Source: Fluviicola sp.
GTDB lineage: Bacteria; Bacteroidota; Bacteroidia; Flavobacteriales_D; Crocinitomicaceae
Assembly: GCA_029866325.1 (NCBI GenBank)
Contig: JARWZO010000027.1
Location: forward strand, 310,001 to 374,000
Direction of reading: 5' to 3'
DNA length: 64,000 bases
In this document: one piece after another, positions 33,284 to 41,927 of the stretch
Numbering within the stretch: position 1 is the first letter of the stretch
How the letters are laid out: each line of letters opens with the position of its first letter
The notes under the pieces: generated by a model
What the model was told of the DNA's origin: nothing
What the model saw: the letters and a program-made list of their open reading frames with translations, nothing else
Database searches by the model: none
Position numbers and translations under genes: made by a program

Positions 33284-33436
33284 GTCCCGTAGGGACGAAA
33301 TATGGAAGAAATAAATGCATATATTGATATCCACCCTGTAGGGGTGGGACATTGTTTGATTGTCTATATTCTACCCCTACGGGGTAGTTGATCAAGGTAG
33401 TTAGATTTCTATTACCATATTTCGTCCCTACGGGAC
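33284..33436. repeat. Palindromic interspersed element with 22-bp perfect inverted repeats
   Basis: GTCCCGTAGGGACGAAATATGG at 33284-33305 (22 bases) recurs as its exact complement at 33415-33436. Between them lie two further hairpins, CCACCCTGTAGGGGTGGG and CTACCCCTACGGGGTAG. The 153-base element folds into a long multi-arm structure and has no coding capacity of its own. It is the main content of the 381-base gene-free stretch 33190-33570. Elements with CCCTACGGG hairpins are common in Bacteroidota intergenic DNA. Confidence 0.8.
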
Positions 33437-33570
33437 TTACCCGAGTCAGAAAACCTAAAAGACAACAAGATTGTACGGAAAACTGCAACTGCTCCAAATC
33501 AAGTATGATTATCCGACCCGACCAAACTTTTCCTTTCATCTACTTTTGGGGAAAAGAAAGCTAAAACAAG

Positions 33571-34302
33571 ATGAAACATTTTCTGGTACTTATTTTATTA
33601 TCAATGCTGATCGGTTCATGCAGCATTACCAAGAGAAGATACAATACCGGTTGGCATGTTGAATGGAACAAACCACATCGTACTGATGGTGAAACTGTTT
33701 CAAAAACGAATGATTTCGATCAATCTGCAATTGATGAACCAACGGAAACTTCTTCAGATACTGCGATCATTCAACCTGTATCCTACAACGCCCAGGAAAC
33801 TGCAGCAACCGTTTCCTCCATTCGAACCGAAGAATCGTCTGAAAGACCGAAAGACAATGCCTCATCAACCGAAAGTACACAAGAAAGAACCAGTGTGCTT
33901 GAAAATAAGTCTTCTTCAACTGCTGTTATAAAAGACGAACCCGAGGAACCGAAAAAAGAAATGTTCCCCAATTCGGAACGTGTTATTCCCATTCCACTGG
34001 CCATTCTACTAACCATACTGTTGGTTTTTGTAGGTGGTTCTGTAAGCGCTTTTATTGGTACAATCATTTACCTGGTTATTGCTTTTTTGATAGGAGAATC
34101 CTTATTAATTGCTGCTATTGGAGTATTCTTCGGGGCTCTTGTATTCACTATGGTTGTAGTCTTGATTTTTCATCTGTATAATCGAAAACAAACCAAGTAT
34201 GGTTCCATACGCGAACGCAATCTGGCCTACATCTGGTATGCGTTGGGTATTTCATCCGGAATTGGGCTTATAATCTGGCTTGTAAGCATTGGTCTTTATT
34301 GA
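33571..34302 (+). CDS. Lipoprotein with C-terminal membrane segments
   Basis: A 243-aa protein with a lipobox (SMLIGSC, Cys17) then ITKRRYNTGWHVEWN, a motif seen in many Bacteroidota lipoprotein-like hypotheticals. A Ser/Glu/Thr-rich linker of about 100 residues follows, and then from about residue 133 four hydrophobic segments, ending AYIWYALGISSGIGLIIWLVS. A lipid anchor plus several membrane spans in one chain is unusual but recurrent in this phylum. The function is unknown. It is a single-gene unit with a terminator behind it. Confidence 0.75.
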   Translation: MKHFLVLILLSMLIGSCSITKRRYNTGWHVEWNKPHRTDGETVSKTNDFDQSAIDEPTETSSDTAIIQPVSYNAQETAATVSSIRTEESSERPKDNASSTESTQERTSVLENKSSSTAVIKDEPEEPKKEMFPNSERVIPIPLAILLTILLVFVGGSVSAFIGTIIYLVIAFLIGESLLIAAIGVFFGALVFTMVVVLIFHLYNRKQTKYGSIRERNLAYIWYALGISSGIGLIIWLVSIGLY

Positions 34303-34342
34303 TAAATCAATCGCCATTTCAGTCATTACTACATACATCTAC

Positions 34343-34381
34343 AAAAAAAGGCTTACGGAAATGAATCCGAAAGCCTTTTTT
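34343..34381. terminator. Bidirectional terminator
   Basis: AAAAAAGGCTTACGG and CCGAAAGCCTTTTTT form a stem with A and T runs on both sides, between the convergent lipoprotein gene and the T9SS cargo gene. It can end transcripts in both directions. Confidence 0.85.
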
Positions 34382-34400
34382 ATCTTGTCTGTCATCGAAA

Positions 34401-35594
34401 TTACTCTACTATCACTCTTACTGTTGATTTTTCGACTTGAGTTCCATCCAATTCAATCAAATACAAACCTTTCGGCATTCCTAAAAGATCGATGGCGTTA
34501 CCTGAAAGTGTTATTTCTTTCACCAAGCTACCTGCCGTGGTATAAAAACGTGCGGTTTCAAATGCGGTGTTTCCTGCTACAGTTAACAGTGTACTAGCCG
34601 GATTCGGATAAACGGAAACAGTGGTGGTTTCTTCAGTAATACCCAAACTACACCCAGAAGTACAATAAGTCACTGTTCCGGCGATTGTTCCTAAGTTGAG
34701 ATCAAAATCACTACCGGTAGCATCACAGAAATCGAGTGTTCCGGAAATCACACCAACGTTGTACGAATCGTTTCCGACGCAGATATCACCGCTTCCGTTC
34801 ACATCATCCGAACTGGCAAAATCGCCTGTTACAGCCATAGCGCCGTTATTGGTGAGCAACGCTGAGCCACCAAGTGTATCTCCGGTATACGCATTTCCGC
34901 CCACAAAAACACTCAATCCGTTAGCAATGGTAAAATCACCGGCGTTGTACCAATTGCCCGATACATCCATGAAACCGTTGTTGGCCATGTTAAATGTTCC
35001 CGTACTGCCAAAAGTTGCAATGGTCAAATACCCGCCGTTGGCATTAAACGTTCCGGTGTTTCCCATCGAATCGGCCGCAATGTGACCTGTATTGGTGAAT
35101 GTTCCCGTATTCAGGAAATTGCCCGCGTAAAAGTTTCCAGAGTTGGTAAACGTTCCCTCGGTAAGCAAACTATCGATACCGCTGATGGTAGTAGAATTTG
35201 TAAATGTTGTTCCGGAAGCAAAGTACAATCCGCGGTCTACGGAAAACTGACCTGTATTTGATCCGCTGGCGCCATTGGTAAAGGCTATATCTGTAAATCC
35301 GGCCGTACCGATGATGACCAATTGCGAACCTGCACCATCGACCAATAATTGGCGACTCACATCTTGTACCAAAGAAGCTCCAGCCGAAACCTCAATTTTT
35401 CCACCCGAAGTAATGGCCCAATCAACATCCATCGTTACCTGATGATCCACATAAATAATATCATCAGTTGTTGGGAAGCATAAACAATCCCAAATAAACG
35501 GATTGGTAGCCGCGCCATTTGAAACGGAATGAATGGTTTGCTGAGCAGAAGCCGTTACAGCAAGAAAACAAAACGGTAGTAATCGTTTTTTCAT
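34401..35594 (-). CDS. T9SS-secreted protein with C-terminal sorting domain
   Basis: A 397-aa protein with a signal peptide (MKKRLLPFCFLAVTASAQ), a Ser/Thr/Gly/Asn-rich beta-solenoid-like middle with repeating (T/S)FTN(S/T)G motifs, and a C-terminal type A T9SS sorting domain (SVYPNPASTLLTVAG and GMPKGLYLIEL). It is exported to the cell surface or medium by the type IX system; the repeats resemble beta-helical adhesion or structural proteins. No enzyme domain is visible. T9SS tags such as this are nearly restricted to Bacteroidota. It lies upstream of the tandem YwqK-like array but on the opposite strand. Confidence 0.85.
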   Translation of the reverse strand: MKKRLLPFCFLAVTASAQQTIHSVSNGAATNPFIWDCLCFPTTDDIIYVDHQVTMDVDWAITSGGKIEVSAGASLVQDVSRQLLVDGAGSQLVIIGTAGFTDIAFTNGASGSNTGQFSVDRGLYFASGTTFTNSTTISGIDSLLTEGTFTNSGNFYAGNFLNTGTFTNTGHIAADSMGNTGTFNANGGYLTIATFGSTGTFNMANNGFMDVSGNWYNAGDFTIANGLSVFVGGNAYTGDTLGGSALLTNNGAMAVTGDFASSDDVNGSGDICVGNDSYNVGVISGTLDFCDATGSDFDLNLGTIAGTVTYCTSGCSLGITEETTTVSVYPNPASTLLTVAGNTAFETARFYTTAGSLVKEITLSGNAIDLLGMPKGLYLIELDGTQVEKSTVRVIVE

Positions 35595-35782
35595 AGTAAG
35601 TAGATTTTTTGTGAACCTGTTACCAAATATACTGCCAAAACAGAAAAAGCCAACGAATCAGCCAACTAACTTTTTGAATATCACATAAAAGTCAAAAACG
35701 GTTCAATTTGTAGCAATGTTTATTCATTGACAGATTTCAAGAAACGTTTTTTGGTTATATTAGAAACTACTAAACTTAGCTT

Positions 35783-36130
35783 ATGAAATCATTGTTTCTC
35801 CTTTTCTTTTTGGTGTGTTCGGTTGTTGTTTGTGCTCAGAATAACAGTGATTCTCATAAAACTATTCCACCTGATTCCCTTAAACAAAAAGTTAAAAATC
35901 CTAGTAATCAGTTTTCAAGCGATATAATTGTTCTGCCTGCAAAAACACATGACTTACAAGAAAAAAGAAGTTGTTACCCCGAGAGCATTCCTAATGAAAT
36001 TAAGCAGGTTGGCATCTTCAAAGATAGTAAGTTGTGGGATGGAAAGGAATATATTTATGACGAGGATTGTATTCTTTTGAAAGTGAAAATCTTCAAAAAC
36101 TGGCTGTATCATTCTGATGGGCAACTTTAA
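35783..36130 (+). CDS. Short member of the YwqK/MORN-like array (truncated)
   Basis: A 115-aa protein: a signal peptide (FLLFFLVCSVVVCAQ) directly followed by a short linker and the C-terminal domain shared by the four genes behind it (GIFKDSKLWDGKEYIYDED and VKIFKNWLYHSDGQL). The MORN-like repeat region of the other members is absent, so this looks like a copy that lost its middle. It leads the array, 12 bases before the second gene, with the same junction as that before the fourth gene. Confidence 0.75.
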   Translation: MKSLFLLFFLVCSVVVCAQNNSDSHKTIPPDSLKQKVKNPSNQFSSDIIVLPAKTHDLQEKRSCYPESIPNEIKQVGIFKDSKLWDGKEYIYDEDCILLKVKIFKNWLYHSDGQL

Positions 36131-36142
36131 TCAAGTGAATCA

Positions 36143-36985
36143 ATGAAACAGCTAATGATCGTTTTCCTTTTGTTCATTGTTCAGAACACTTTTGCACAAG
36201 ATGTTTACAACTATACCGATGAAAATGGGATGAAACAAGGTTATTGGGTTTACCTCGGAAAAGACCGTCCTGAAACAGGTATTCCCCCCGAAGGAAAAGT
36301 GGAAGAAGGAAATTACGTAGATGATAAAAAAGAAGGAATTTGGATTAGATACCATAATAATGGTGCCACACCAAAACTGAAAGGCGAATATGAAAATAAC
36401 CGGCCATATGGGCATTATACCAAATATTATCCCAACGGAAAAATAAAAGAACGCGGGTATTTTATCAAAAACAAGAACCTTGACACACTCGAGCGCTTTT
36501 TTGAAAACGGAAAACTTGAGTTTTTTGCCACGTATGACAGCACAGGCAAGGAACACGGTACGATTCGGAAATACAACTTTGACGGGAGTTTAAATTGCGA
36601 GTACGAGGCAGTTCATGGAACTATACCGAATAGACCAGCTTGCCTACCTCCGATTGTCCATTGCCCTATTCCAATTGAACCTAAAGAAATCGGACCTATT
36701 TACCTTCATGAAGATCAATTAACAACCCCAAGTACAATAGGACCAATTAATTTAGAGCCTATTCATTTAGCACCACTTGAAGGCAAAGTGAATACAAAAG
36801 GCATAAGATGGCAACCAAATGGCTATAATAAAGTGTATAACGAAGATGGGGAAATCTGGCAAGACGGTATTTTCAAAGAAGGAAGATTATGGGATGGAAA
36901 AGTATATGTTTACTCCCAAGAAGGACTGCTCCTGAAGGTAAAGATTTACAAACATGGAGATTTCCATTCCGACGGGCAACTTTAA
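36143..36985 (+). CDS. Secreted YwqK/MORN-repeat protein, array member 2
   Basis: A 280-aa secreted protein (signal MKQLMIVFLLFIVQNTFAQ). It has MORN-like repeats of the YwqK family, such as GYWVYLGKDRPETGIPPEGK and YTKYYPNGKIKERGYF, then a Pro-rich stretch (ACLPPIVHCPIPIEP) and the shared C-terminal domain (GYNKVYNEDGEIWQDGIFKE ... FHSDGQL). The annotation toxin-antitoxin YwqK refers to a domain name and does not imply that a toxin is present. Function is unknown; repeats of this type often bind surfaces or lipids. Confidence 0.8.
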   Translation: MKQLMIVFLLFIVQNTFAQDVYNYTDENGMKQGYWVYLGKDRPETGIPPEGKVEEGNYVDDKKEGIWIRYHNNGATPKLKGEYENNRPYGHYTKYYPNGKIKERGYFIKNKNLDTLERFFENGKLEFFATYDSTGKEHGTIRKYNFDGSLNCEYEAVHGTIPNRPACLPPIVHCPIPIEPKEIGPIYLHEDQLTTPSTIGPINLEPIHLAPLEGKVNTKGIRWQPNGYNKVYNEDGEIWQDGIFKEGRLWDGKVYVYSQEGLLLKVKIYKHGDFHSDGQL

Positions 36986-36995
36986 CGAATCGAGT

Positions 36996-37961
36996 ATGAA
37001 AACAATCTCTCTTTTAGTATTCAGTTTAGTTGTTTTGACCCTTTCGGCGCAGGGTGTTGATTATTTGCAGAATGGTATCGCCCCCCAATTTACCAATGCA
37101 CGGGATTATGAAAGGGTTTCTACTCCGCCAACTAGAAAGCATGATTCGTCAAAAAGCGCTTCTATACTACTGAAACGATTGCTTAATGATACCATCAACC
37201 AACGAGACAGCAATGGACTCAAACAAGGTTATTGGATTTATTACGGCAGTGACCGTCCGGAGTCAGGTATTCCCGCCAATGGAAAAGTGGAAGAAGGAAC
37301 GTATATCGATGACAAAAAAGAAGGTATCTGGATCAAGTATCATAATGATGGAGTTACCCCAAAACTCAAAGCTGAATACAAGAACAACCGACCGGTGGGG
37401 AATTATACTACGATTCGTGGTAATATTATTGAAATCGGCAACTTCGAAAAGAATCAATACCATGATTCAGTTATACGCGGAAGTAGTCTTGGTAGAGAAT
37501 ACGAAGCATTTTTCAACGAAAACGGCAAAGAAGAAGGACGAGTGAATTATTATTACTCCAGCGGACAATTAGAATTTACCTACAATTCCGTAAATGGCAC
37601 ACCAACCGGAAAAGCAACGCGTTACTACGAAAATGGCGACATCAAGGAACGCATTGAATATAGCGAAGATGGTAGCGTTGCGAAATCGGAACAATTTGGG
37701 CAGGTAAACCTTGATCCGTCGGAAATCATTTCCGCAGAAAAGGCACCTTCGCTCGTGAATCCAATGTATACAAAAGGAATAAAATGGAATCCCGACGGCT
37801 ACAATAAAGTCTACAACGAAGACGATGAAGTTTGGCAGGACGGCATTTTCAAAGAAGGGAAATTGTGGGAAGGTAAATTGTATGTTTATGACCGAGATGG
37901 CATCTTACTAAGGGTGAAAGTATTCAAAAACGGGGTGTATCATTCTGATGGGCAACTTTAA
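36996..37961 (+). CDS. Secreted YwqK/MORN-repeat protein, array member 3
   Basis: A 321-aa protein with a different signal sequence (KTISLLVFSLVVLTLSAQ) from member 2, followed by the same repeats (YYGSDRPESGIPANGKVEE, YYSSGQLEFTYNSVNGTPTG) and C-terminal domain (DEVWQDGIFKEGKLWEGKLY). The start at 36996 is used because the frame upstream overlaps the end of member 2. The signal sequence is close to that of member 5, while members 2 and 4 share another. This is part of the two-gene duplication described in the findings. Confidence 0.8.
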   Translation: MKTISLLVFSLVVLTLSAQGVDYLQNGIAPQFTNARDYERVSTPPTRKHDSSKSASILLKRLLNDTINQRDSNGLKQGYWIYYGSDRPESGIPANGKVEEGTYIDDKKEGIWIKYHNDGVTPKLKAEYKNNRPVGNYTTIRGNIIEIGNFEKNQYHDSVIRGSSLGREYEAFFNENGKEEGRVNYYYSSGQLEFTYNSVNGTPTGKATRYYENGDIKERIEYSEDGSVAKSEQFGQVNLDPSEIISAEKAPSLVNPMYTKGIKWNPDGYNKVYNEDDEVWQDGIFKEGKLWEGKLYVYDRDGILLRVKVFKNGVYHSDGQL

Positions 37962-37973
37962 TTTAGTGAATCA

Positions 37974-38798
37974 ATGAAACAGCTAATGATCCTTTTCTTT
38001 CTGGTGTGTTCCATGATTGGTCGTTCTCAAACTATTGATGACCGCTGGATTAGCAATTGCAACAATGCCAAAGAAGGTTATTATGTCTGGTATGGAATAG
38101 ATCGTCCTGAAATGGGGATTCCCGACAGTGGCAAAATTGAAGAAGGTACTTACATCAATGACCGAAAAGAAGGCATTTGGATCAAGTATCACACTGACGG
38201 TTTCACACCTAAGTTAATTGGTGAATACGATAACAATCGACCAAACGGCAAGTGTTGGACGTTCTATCCAACAGGCCAACTGAAACAGTCTTTGTATCTA
38301 ATAAAGAGCCATTACCGAGATTCATTAATGAGCTACCACGAAAATGGTGTTCTAGAATATGAAGCGTTTTACAACGAAAATGGCAAAGAAGAAGGGCGTG
38401 TCAATTATTACTTTCCAAACAAGCTGCTAAAATTTACTTACATATCTGTAAACGGTGTTCCTACGGATACCGCCTATCGTTACTTGGAATCGGGAATACT
38501 TAAAGAATCGATTATTTATGATGATAAAGGAACTATTAAAAAAACAATCGTTCATAATTTGGACAACACTTCATCAAGAATACCTGAAAGAATACCGGAG
38601 GGTTGTGGCGGTGGTAATGGATTTAGACCCAACGGTTATAATAAAGTCTACAACGAAGACAATGAAGTTTGGCAAGACGGTATGTTCAAAGAAGGTAAAT
38701 TGTGGGAAGGCAAAGTCTATATCTACGACCAAGAGGGTATTTTAGTGAAGTTGAAAATATACAAAAACGGGGTGTATCATTCCGAACGGCAACTTTAA
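37974..38798 (+). CDS. Secreted YwqK/MORN-repeat protein, array member 4
   Basis: A 274-aa copy related to member 2, with a similar signal (MKQLMILFFLVCSMIGRSQ). Repeats include GIDRPEMGIPDSGKIEEGTY and YYFPNKLLKFTYISVNGVP, followed by the shared C-terminal domain. It begins 12 bases after member 3, and the preceding junction (CAACTTTAATTTAGTGAATC) matches that before member 2, supporting tandem duplication. Confidence 0.8.
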   Translation: MKQLMILFFLVCSMIGRSQTIDDRWISNCNNAKEGYYVWYGIDRPEMGIPDSGKIEEGTYINDRKEGIWIKYHTDGFTPKLIGEYDNNRPNGKCWTFYPTGQLKQSLYLIKSHYRDSLMSYHENGVLEYEAFYNENGKEEGRVNYYFPNKLLKFTYISVNGVPTDTAYRYLESGILKESIIYDDKGTIKKTIVHNLDNTSSRIPERIPEGCGGGNGFRPNGYNKVYNEDNEVWQDGMFKEGKLWEGKVYIYDQEGILVKLKIYKNGVYHSERQL

Positions 38799-38809
38799 CG
38801 AATCGAGGT

Positions 38810-39616
38810 ATGAAAACAATCACCCTTTTAGTATTCAGTTTAGTTGTTTCGGCCTTTTCGGCGCAGGATAGCGATAGTTTGCCGAATGGTACCAAAACCT
38901 CAAATGTTGATAAGCTTGGAAAGTGGGTTTATTATGGGAAAGAAAGACCCGATTCCATTCCTTTTCTGAATGATACAAGAGCGACTGACACTATGCCTCG
39001 CATTCAAGGAATTTGGGGCAACCATCATAGCAGATATGACCGTTATGATCGTATTTCCGGAAAATTCACGTTTTTTTATCCAAGTAAAACCATAAAAGAA
39101 ACCGGAACTTTTGAAAAAAACCAATACAGGGATTCGTTAATCCGCTATTATGAAAATGGCCAACGCGAATACGAAGCTTTTTACAATAAAGGAGGCAAAG
39201 AAGAAGGGCCTGTGAATTATTATTACTCCAATGGTCAATTGGAATTTACTTACAATTCTAACAACGGCACTCCCACCGGAAATGCAACGCGTTATTATAA
39301 AAATGGCGATATCAATGAACTCATTGAATATGGCGAAAACGGTAGCGTTGCGAAATCAGAAGAATTCAAACAGGCAAACCTCAATCCTTTGAAAATCATT
39401 TCAACAGAAAAAGCACCTTTGCCAGTACATCCGATCAACACAAAAGGAATGAAATGGAACCCAGACGGTTATAACAAAGTCTACAACGAAGACGATGAAG
39501 TTTGGCAAGATGGTGTTTTTAAAGACGGTCAGCTTTGGGATGGAAAAGTATATGTTTACGACCGGGATGGGATTTTACTGAGAGTAAAGGTTTACAAAGG
39601 CGGATCTGAACATTAA
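38810..39616 (+). CDS. Secreted YwqK/MORN-repeat protein, array member 5
   Basis: A 268-aa copy related to member 3 (signal KTITLLVFSLVVSAFSAQ). The repeats (YYSNGQLEFTYNSNNGTPTG, YYKNGDINELIEYGENG) and the C-terminal domain (DDEVWQDGVFKDGQLWDG) are kept, but the end (YKGGSEH) differs from the HSDGQL of the others. It starts 11 bases after member 4, in the same way that member 3 follows member 2. The start at 38810 is used in preference to a longer frame that lies inside member 4. Confidence 0.8.
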   Translation: MKTITLLVFSLVVSAFSAQDSDSLPNGTKTSNVDKLGKWVYYGKERPDSIPFLNDTRATDTMPRIQGIWGNHHSRYDRYDRISGKFTFFYPSKTIKETGTFEKNQYRDSLIRYYENGQREYEAFYNKGGKEEGPVNYYYSNGQLEFTYNSNNGTPTGNATRYYKNGDINELIEYGENGSVAKSEEFKQANLNPLKIISTEKAPLPVHPINTKGMKWNPDGYNKVYNEDDEVWQDGVFKDGQLWDGKVYVYDRDGILLRVKVYKGGSEH

Positions 39617-39634
39617 TTTCACCTCAAAGACACA

Positions 39635-39690
39635 ACGCTTTCGCCGCAGCTTGTGCCATCGCATGTCGCCAATAGCTTTAGCGTAAGCAT
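39635..39690 (-). repeat. Dispersed repeat with inverted core, copy 2
   Basis: Reverse-complement relative of the repeat at 17701-17760: outer parts match in orientation when read on the minus strand (CTTACGCTA ... GATGGCACAAGCT), while the core GCATGTCGCCAATAGCTT lies the other way round. Confidence 0.65.
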
Positions 39691-39704
39691 TGTGTTGAAA
39701 AAAA

Positions 39705-41663
39705 TCAGTGCTTCACCAATCGTCTTACTTTCAAATCGCTGTTAGCATCACTTACTTGCACTACATACGTGCCTTGGGCTGCAGCACCGAGATCGATGAT
39801 TGTCTCTTGTTCAAACGAAACCGTTTTGATAGCTCTTCCTTTTGTGTCGATAACAGTTAGCGTATAATCGCCCGGTTGTTGCATGGTAATGGTGAACGGA
39901 CCTTCAGTCGGATTCGGGTAGATTGTTAACGCATTCGCAAGCGTATTTTCAAGAACACCAACTGAAACGAAATTCACATCGTTTACAATGCTTCCTCCGG
40001 CATTGATAATCCAGTTTTTTGGATCAATGGATAAGATATTCACCACATTTCCGGCGTTCGGAATAATGTATTGATTCGTCGCTGTATTTATTGGGAAACG
40101 AATAATGGTATCAGTCAAAATCTGACGATCAAAACGGATTTCCAAATCGTTGGTGAAAAGCGGAGTGATAGCACTCGCAGAAGCAGTTTGGGATATTTCC
40201 ATTAGTAGATCATTGCCTACCATGTTCCAGCGCGCCGAATAAGTAGGAAAACCTTCTCCGAAATACCATTCTTGCATGAAATCGGTGAAATCCATTCCGG
40301 TAACATCTTCCATTACCTGAATGAAATCAACACCCAAAGCAGTAGAATCGGCATATTGTTGTTGATATTGTTGCAAACCGGCAAAGAATAGACTGTCGTT
40401 ATTGATCAAAAAACGCAAGGTATGAACGATGGAAGCTCCTTTGTCGTAGGTCAAACGACCCGAGAAAATCCGTCCTTCGTTTAAGCTGTCTTCTACCCAA
40501 ACACTACCATCAGGTTGCGACATCACATTGTCGTGGCGATCTAACATATCAGCTTGTTGCTGACCCGGATACAAATTTTCTAACATTAAGTATTCCGAAT
40601 AAGAAGCAAAACCTTCGTTCACCCAAATATCTGCCCATGAAGCGCAAGTAACGTGATCTCCCCACCATTGATGGCCCAATTCATGAGACGTCAATCCTTT
40701 GTTGAAAAAACCTTGTGTTGTCATTGTTTGATGTTCCATTCCACCACCCAGCGGAGCCATGCAATGACCGTATTTTTCGTCGGCAAAAGGATAAGGTCCA
40801 TACAAGTCGGCAAAAAGCTCAATAAAATCTACTGTTTCATCAATATCCGATTGAAAATTGAGCAAGGTTTGCGGATTATCGTAGATGAAATTTTGAACGG
40901 TTACCGGTCCTGAATTTGAAGGATTTGCTGTAACGGTATATTCTACATAATGAGCAATAGCTACCGAAATCAGGTAATAATCGATTGGATGGCGGTGTTT
41001 CCATTCAAAACGATGGGTTCCGTTTCCTAAATCAACAATTTGTTCCAAAACGCCGTTTGAACCGGCTTTACAACTGGTTGGAACCGTAATGTGAAAAGCA
41101 GAACTATCCGCTTTATCGCGCAATGATTGTTTCACCGGAAACCATTCATAAGCCGAAAACGGTTCGGAAAGCGACCAAGTCACCTGATTTCCCCAAGAAG
41201 GAGAAAAATCGTTCGTCATGCCACTTCCTCCCAACGGATTGCTGGCAGCTGTTGGTGGTGTTCCCTGATAATCCACACGAATTACAAATGATTCATTAGT
41301 CGTGGCATTTACCGGAACTTTTAATGCTGATGCATTTCTGCTGTAAGTCACCGGATTTCCATCAACTTCAATGGAGTTAATCACAAACGTAGGAAACAAC
41401 TCCAACAAAGCAGAATCGAGGTTTTCTCGCGCTGAAGCATGAATTTCAACCGCTCCCGAAAGTGTGGTAGCCGTGTTGGTCATGTTCAGATCCAGAAAAT
41501 AAAAGTGCACATCGTAACGTTCCGTTTCGGCTATTTGCGCTATAGTAAACGTATTGCTTTTAAGCTGTTTGTTCTTTGATTTTACTTGTGAGCAATTGCC
41601 TTTGGCATCTTGACCGAAGGAGAAAAAAGGGAATGAGAGGAGGAGGAGGAGAAAATGTTTCAT
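39705..41663 (-). CDS. M1 family zinc metallopeptidase with T9SS sorting domain
   Basis: A 652-aa aminopeptidase-like protein. The zinc site is HELGHQWWGDH (His327, Glu328, His331) with the third ligand in the downstream NEGFASYSEY, and an exopeptidase-type GGGMEHQTM precedes it. The signal peptide (LLLLSFPFFSFGQ) and the C-terminal T9SS domain (LTIYPNPTEGPFTI, AAAQGTYVVQVSD) show export by the type IX system. M1 enzymes remove N-terminal residues; here it would digest peptides outside the cell. It is divergent from the hybrid kinase gene at 41928. Confidence 0.9.
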   Translation of the reverse strand: MKHFLLLLLSFPFFSFGQDAKGNCSQVKSKNKQLKSNTFTIAQIAETERYDVHFYFLDLNMTNTATTLSGAVEIHASARENLDSALLELFPTFVINSIEVDGNPVTYSRNASALKVPVNATTNESFVIRVDYQGTPPTAASNPLGGSGMTNDFSPSWGNQVTWSLSEPFSAYEWFPVKQSLRDKADSSAFHITVPTSCKAGSNGVLEQIVDLGNGTHRFEWKHRHPIDYYLISVAIAHYVEYTVTANPSNSGPVTVQNFIYDNPQTLLNFQSDIDETVDFIELFADLYGPYPFADEKYGHCMAPLGGGMEHQTMTTQGFFNKGLTSHELGHQWWGDHVTCASWADIWVNEGFASYSEYLMLENLYPGQQQADMLDRHDNVMSQPDGSVWVEDSLNEGRIFSGRLTYDKGASIVHTLRFLINNDSLFFAGLQQYQQQYADSTALGVDFIQVMEDVTGMDFTDFMQEWYFGEGFPTYSARWNMVGNDLLMEISQTASASAITPLFTNDLEIRFDRQILTDTIIRFPINTATNQYIIPNAGNVVNILSIDPKNWIINAGGSIVNDVNFVSVGVLENTLANALTIYPNPTEGPFTITMQQPGDYTLTVIDTKGRAIKTVSFEQETIIDLGAAAQGTYVVQVSDANSDLKVRRLVKH

Positions 41664-41764
41664 TCATACAGTTTTAGTTCATCCAAATTACGGAATGTTT
41701 TGTTAGGAAGAATACCACACAGAAAGTAATTACTGCCTTTCAGGCAAAAGGTGAATGTAAAATT

Positions 41765-41806
41765 GAAAACAGTAGGGTCAACTCGCGAGTTGACCCTACT
41801 GTTTTC
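41765..41806. repeat. 42-bp perfect palindrome without loop
   Basis: Two 21-base arms (GAAAACAGTAGGGTCAACTC plus G, and their exact complement) meet at 41785/41786 with no loop. It lies between the divergent M1 peptidase and hybrid kinase genes. It could be a regulator-binding site, a remnant of a mobile palindrome or an extruding cruciform. Confidence 0.85.
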
Positions 41807-41881
41807 CATTATTTTAACGCATAACTTCTTGAACATCAAAAACCTGATGTCCATTTTTATTAGTTCGAAGTCGTTTTTCTC

Positions 41882-41889
41882 TACCTTTG
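41882..41889 (+). promoter_or_regulatory. Bacteroidota -7 promoter element
   Basis: TACCTTTG, an exact TAnnTTTG match, 38 bases before the ATG of the hybrid histidine kinase gene. Confidence 0.5.
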
Positions 41890-41927
41890 TACTGTTTTGA
41901 AGCTGATCACGTTGAAAATAGGGGCGA

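Noticed and set aside
33273..33539. Minus-strand ORF of 88 codons in the palindromic element
   Set aside because: It runs through the inverted repeats and its composition is that of the repeat; no protein features.
35783..39616. Toxin-antitoxin system suggested by the YwqK antitoxin name
   Set aside because: No toxin gene is adjacent, all members are secreted, and YwqK is only a repeat domain name.
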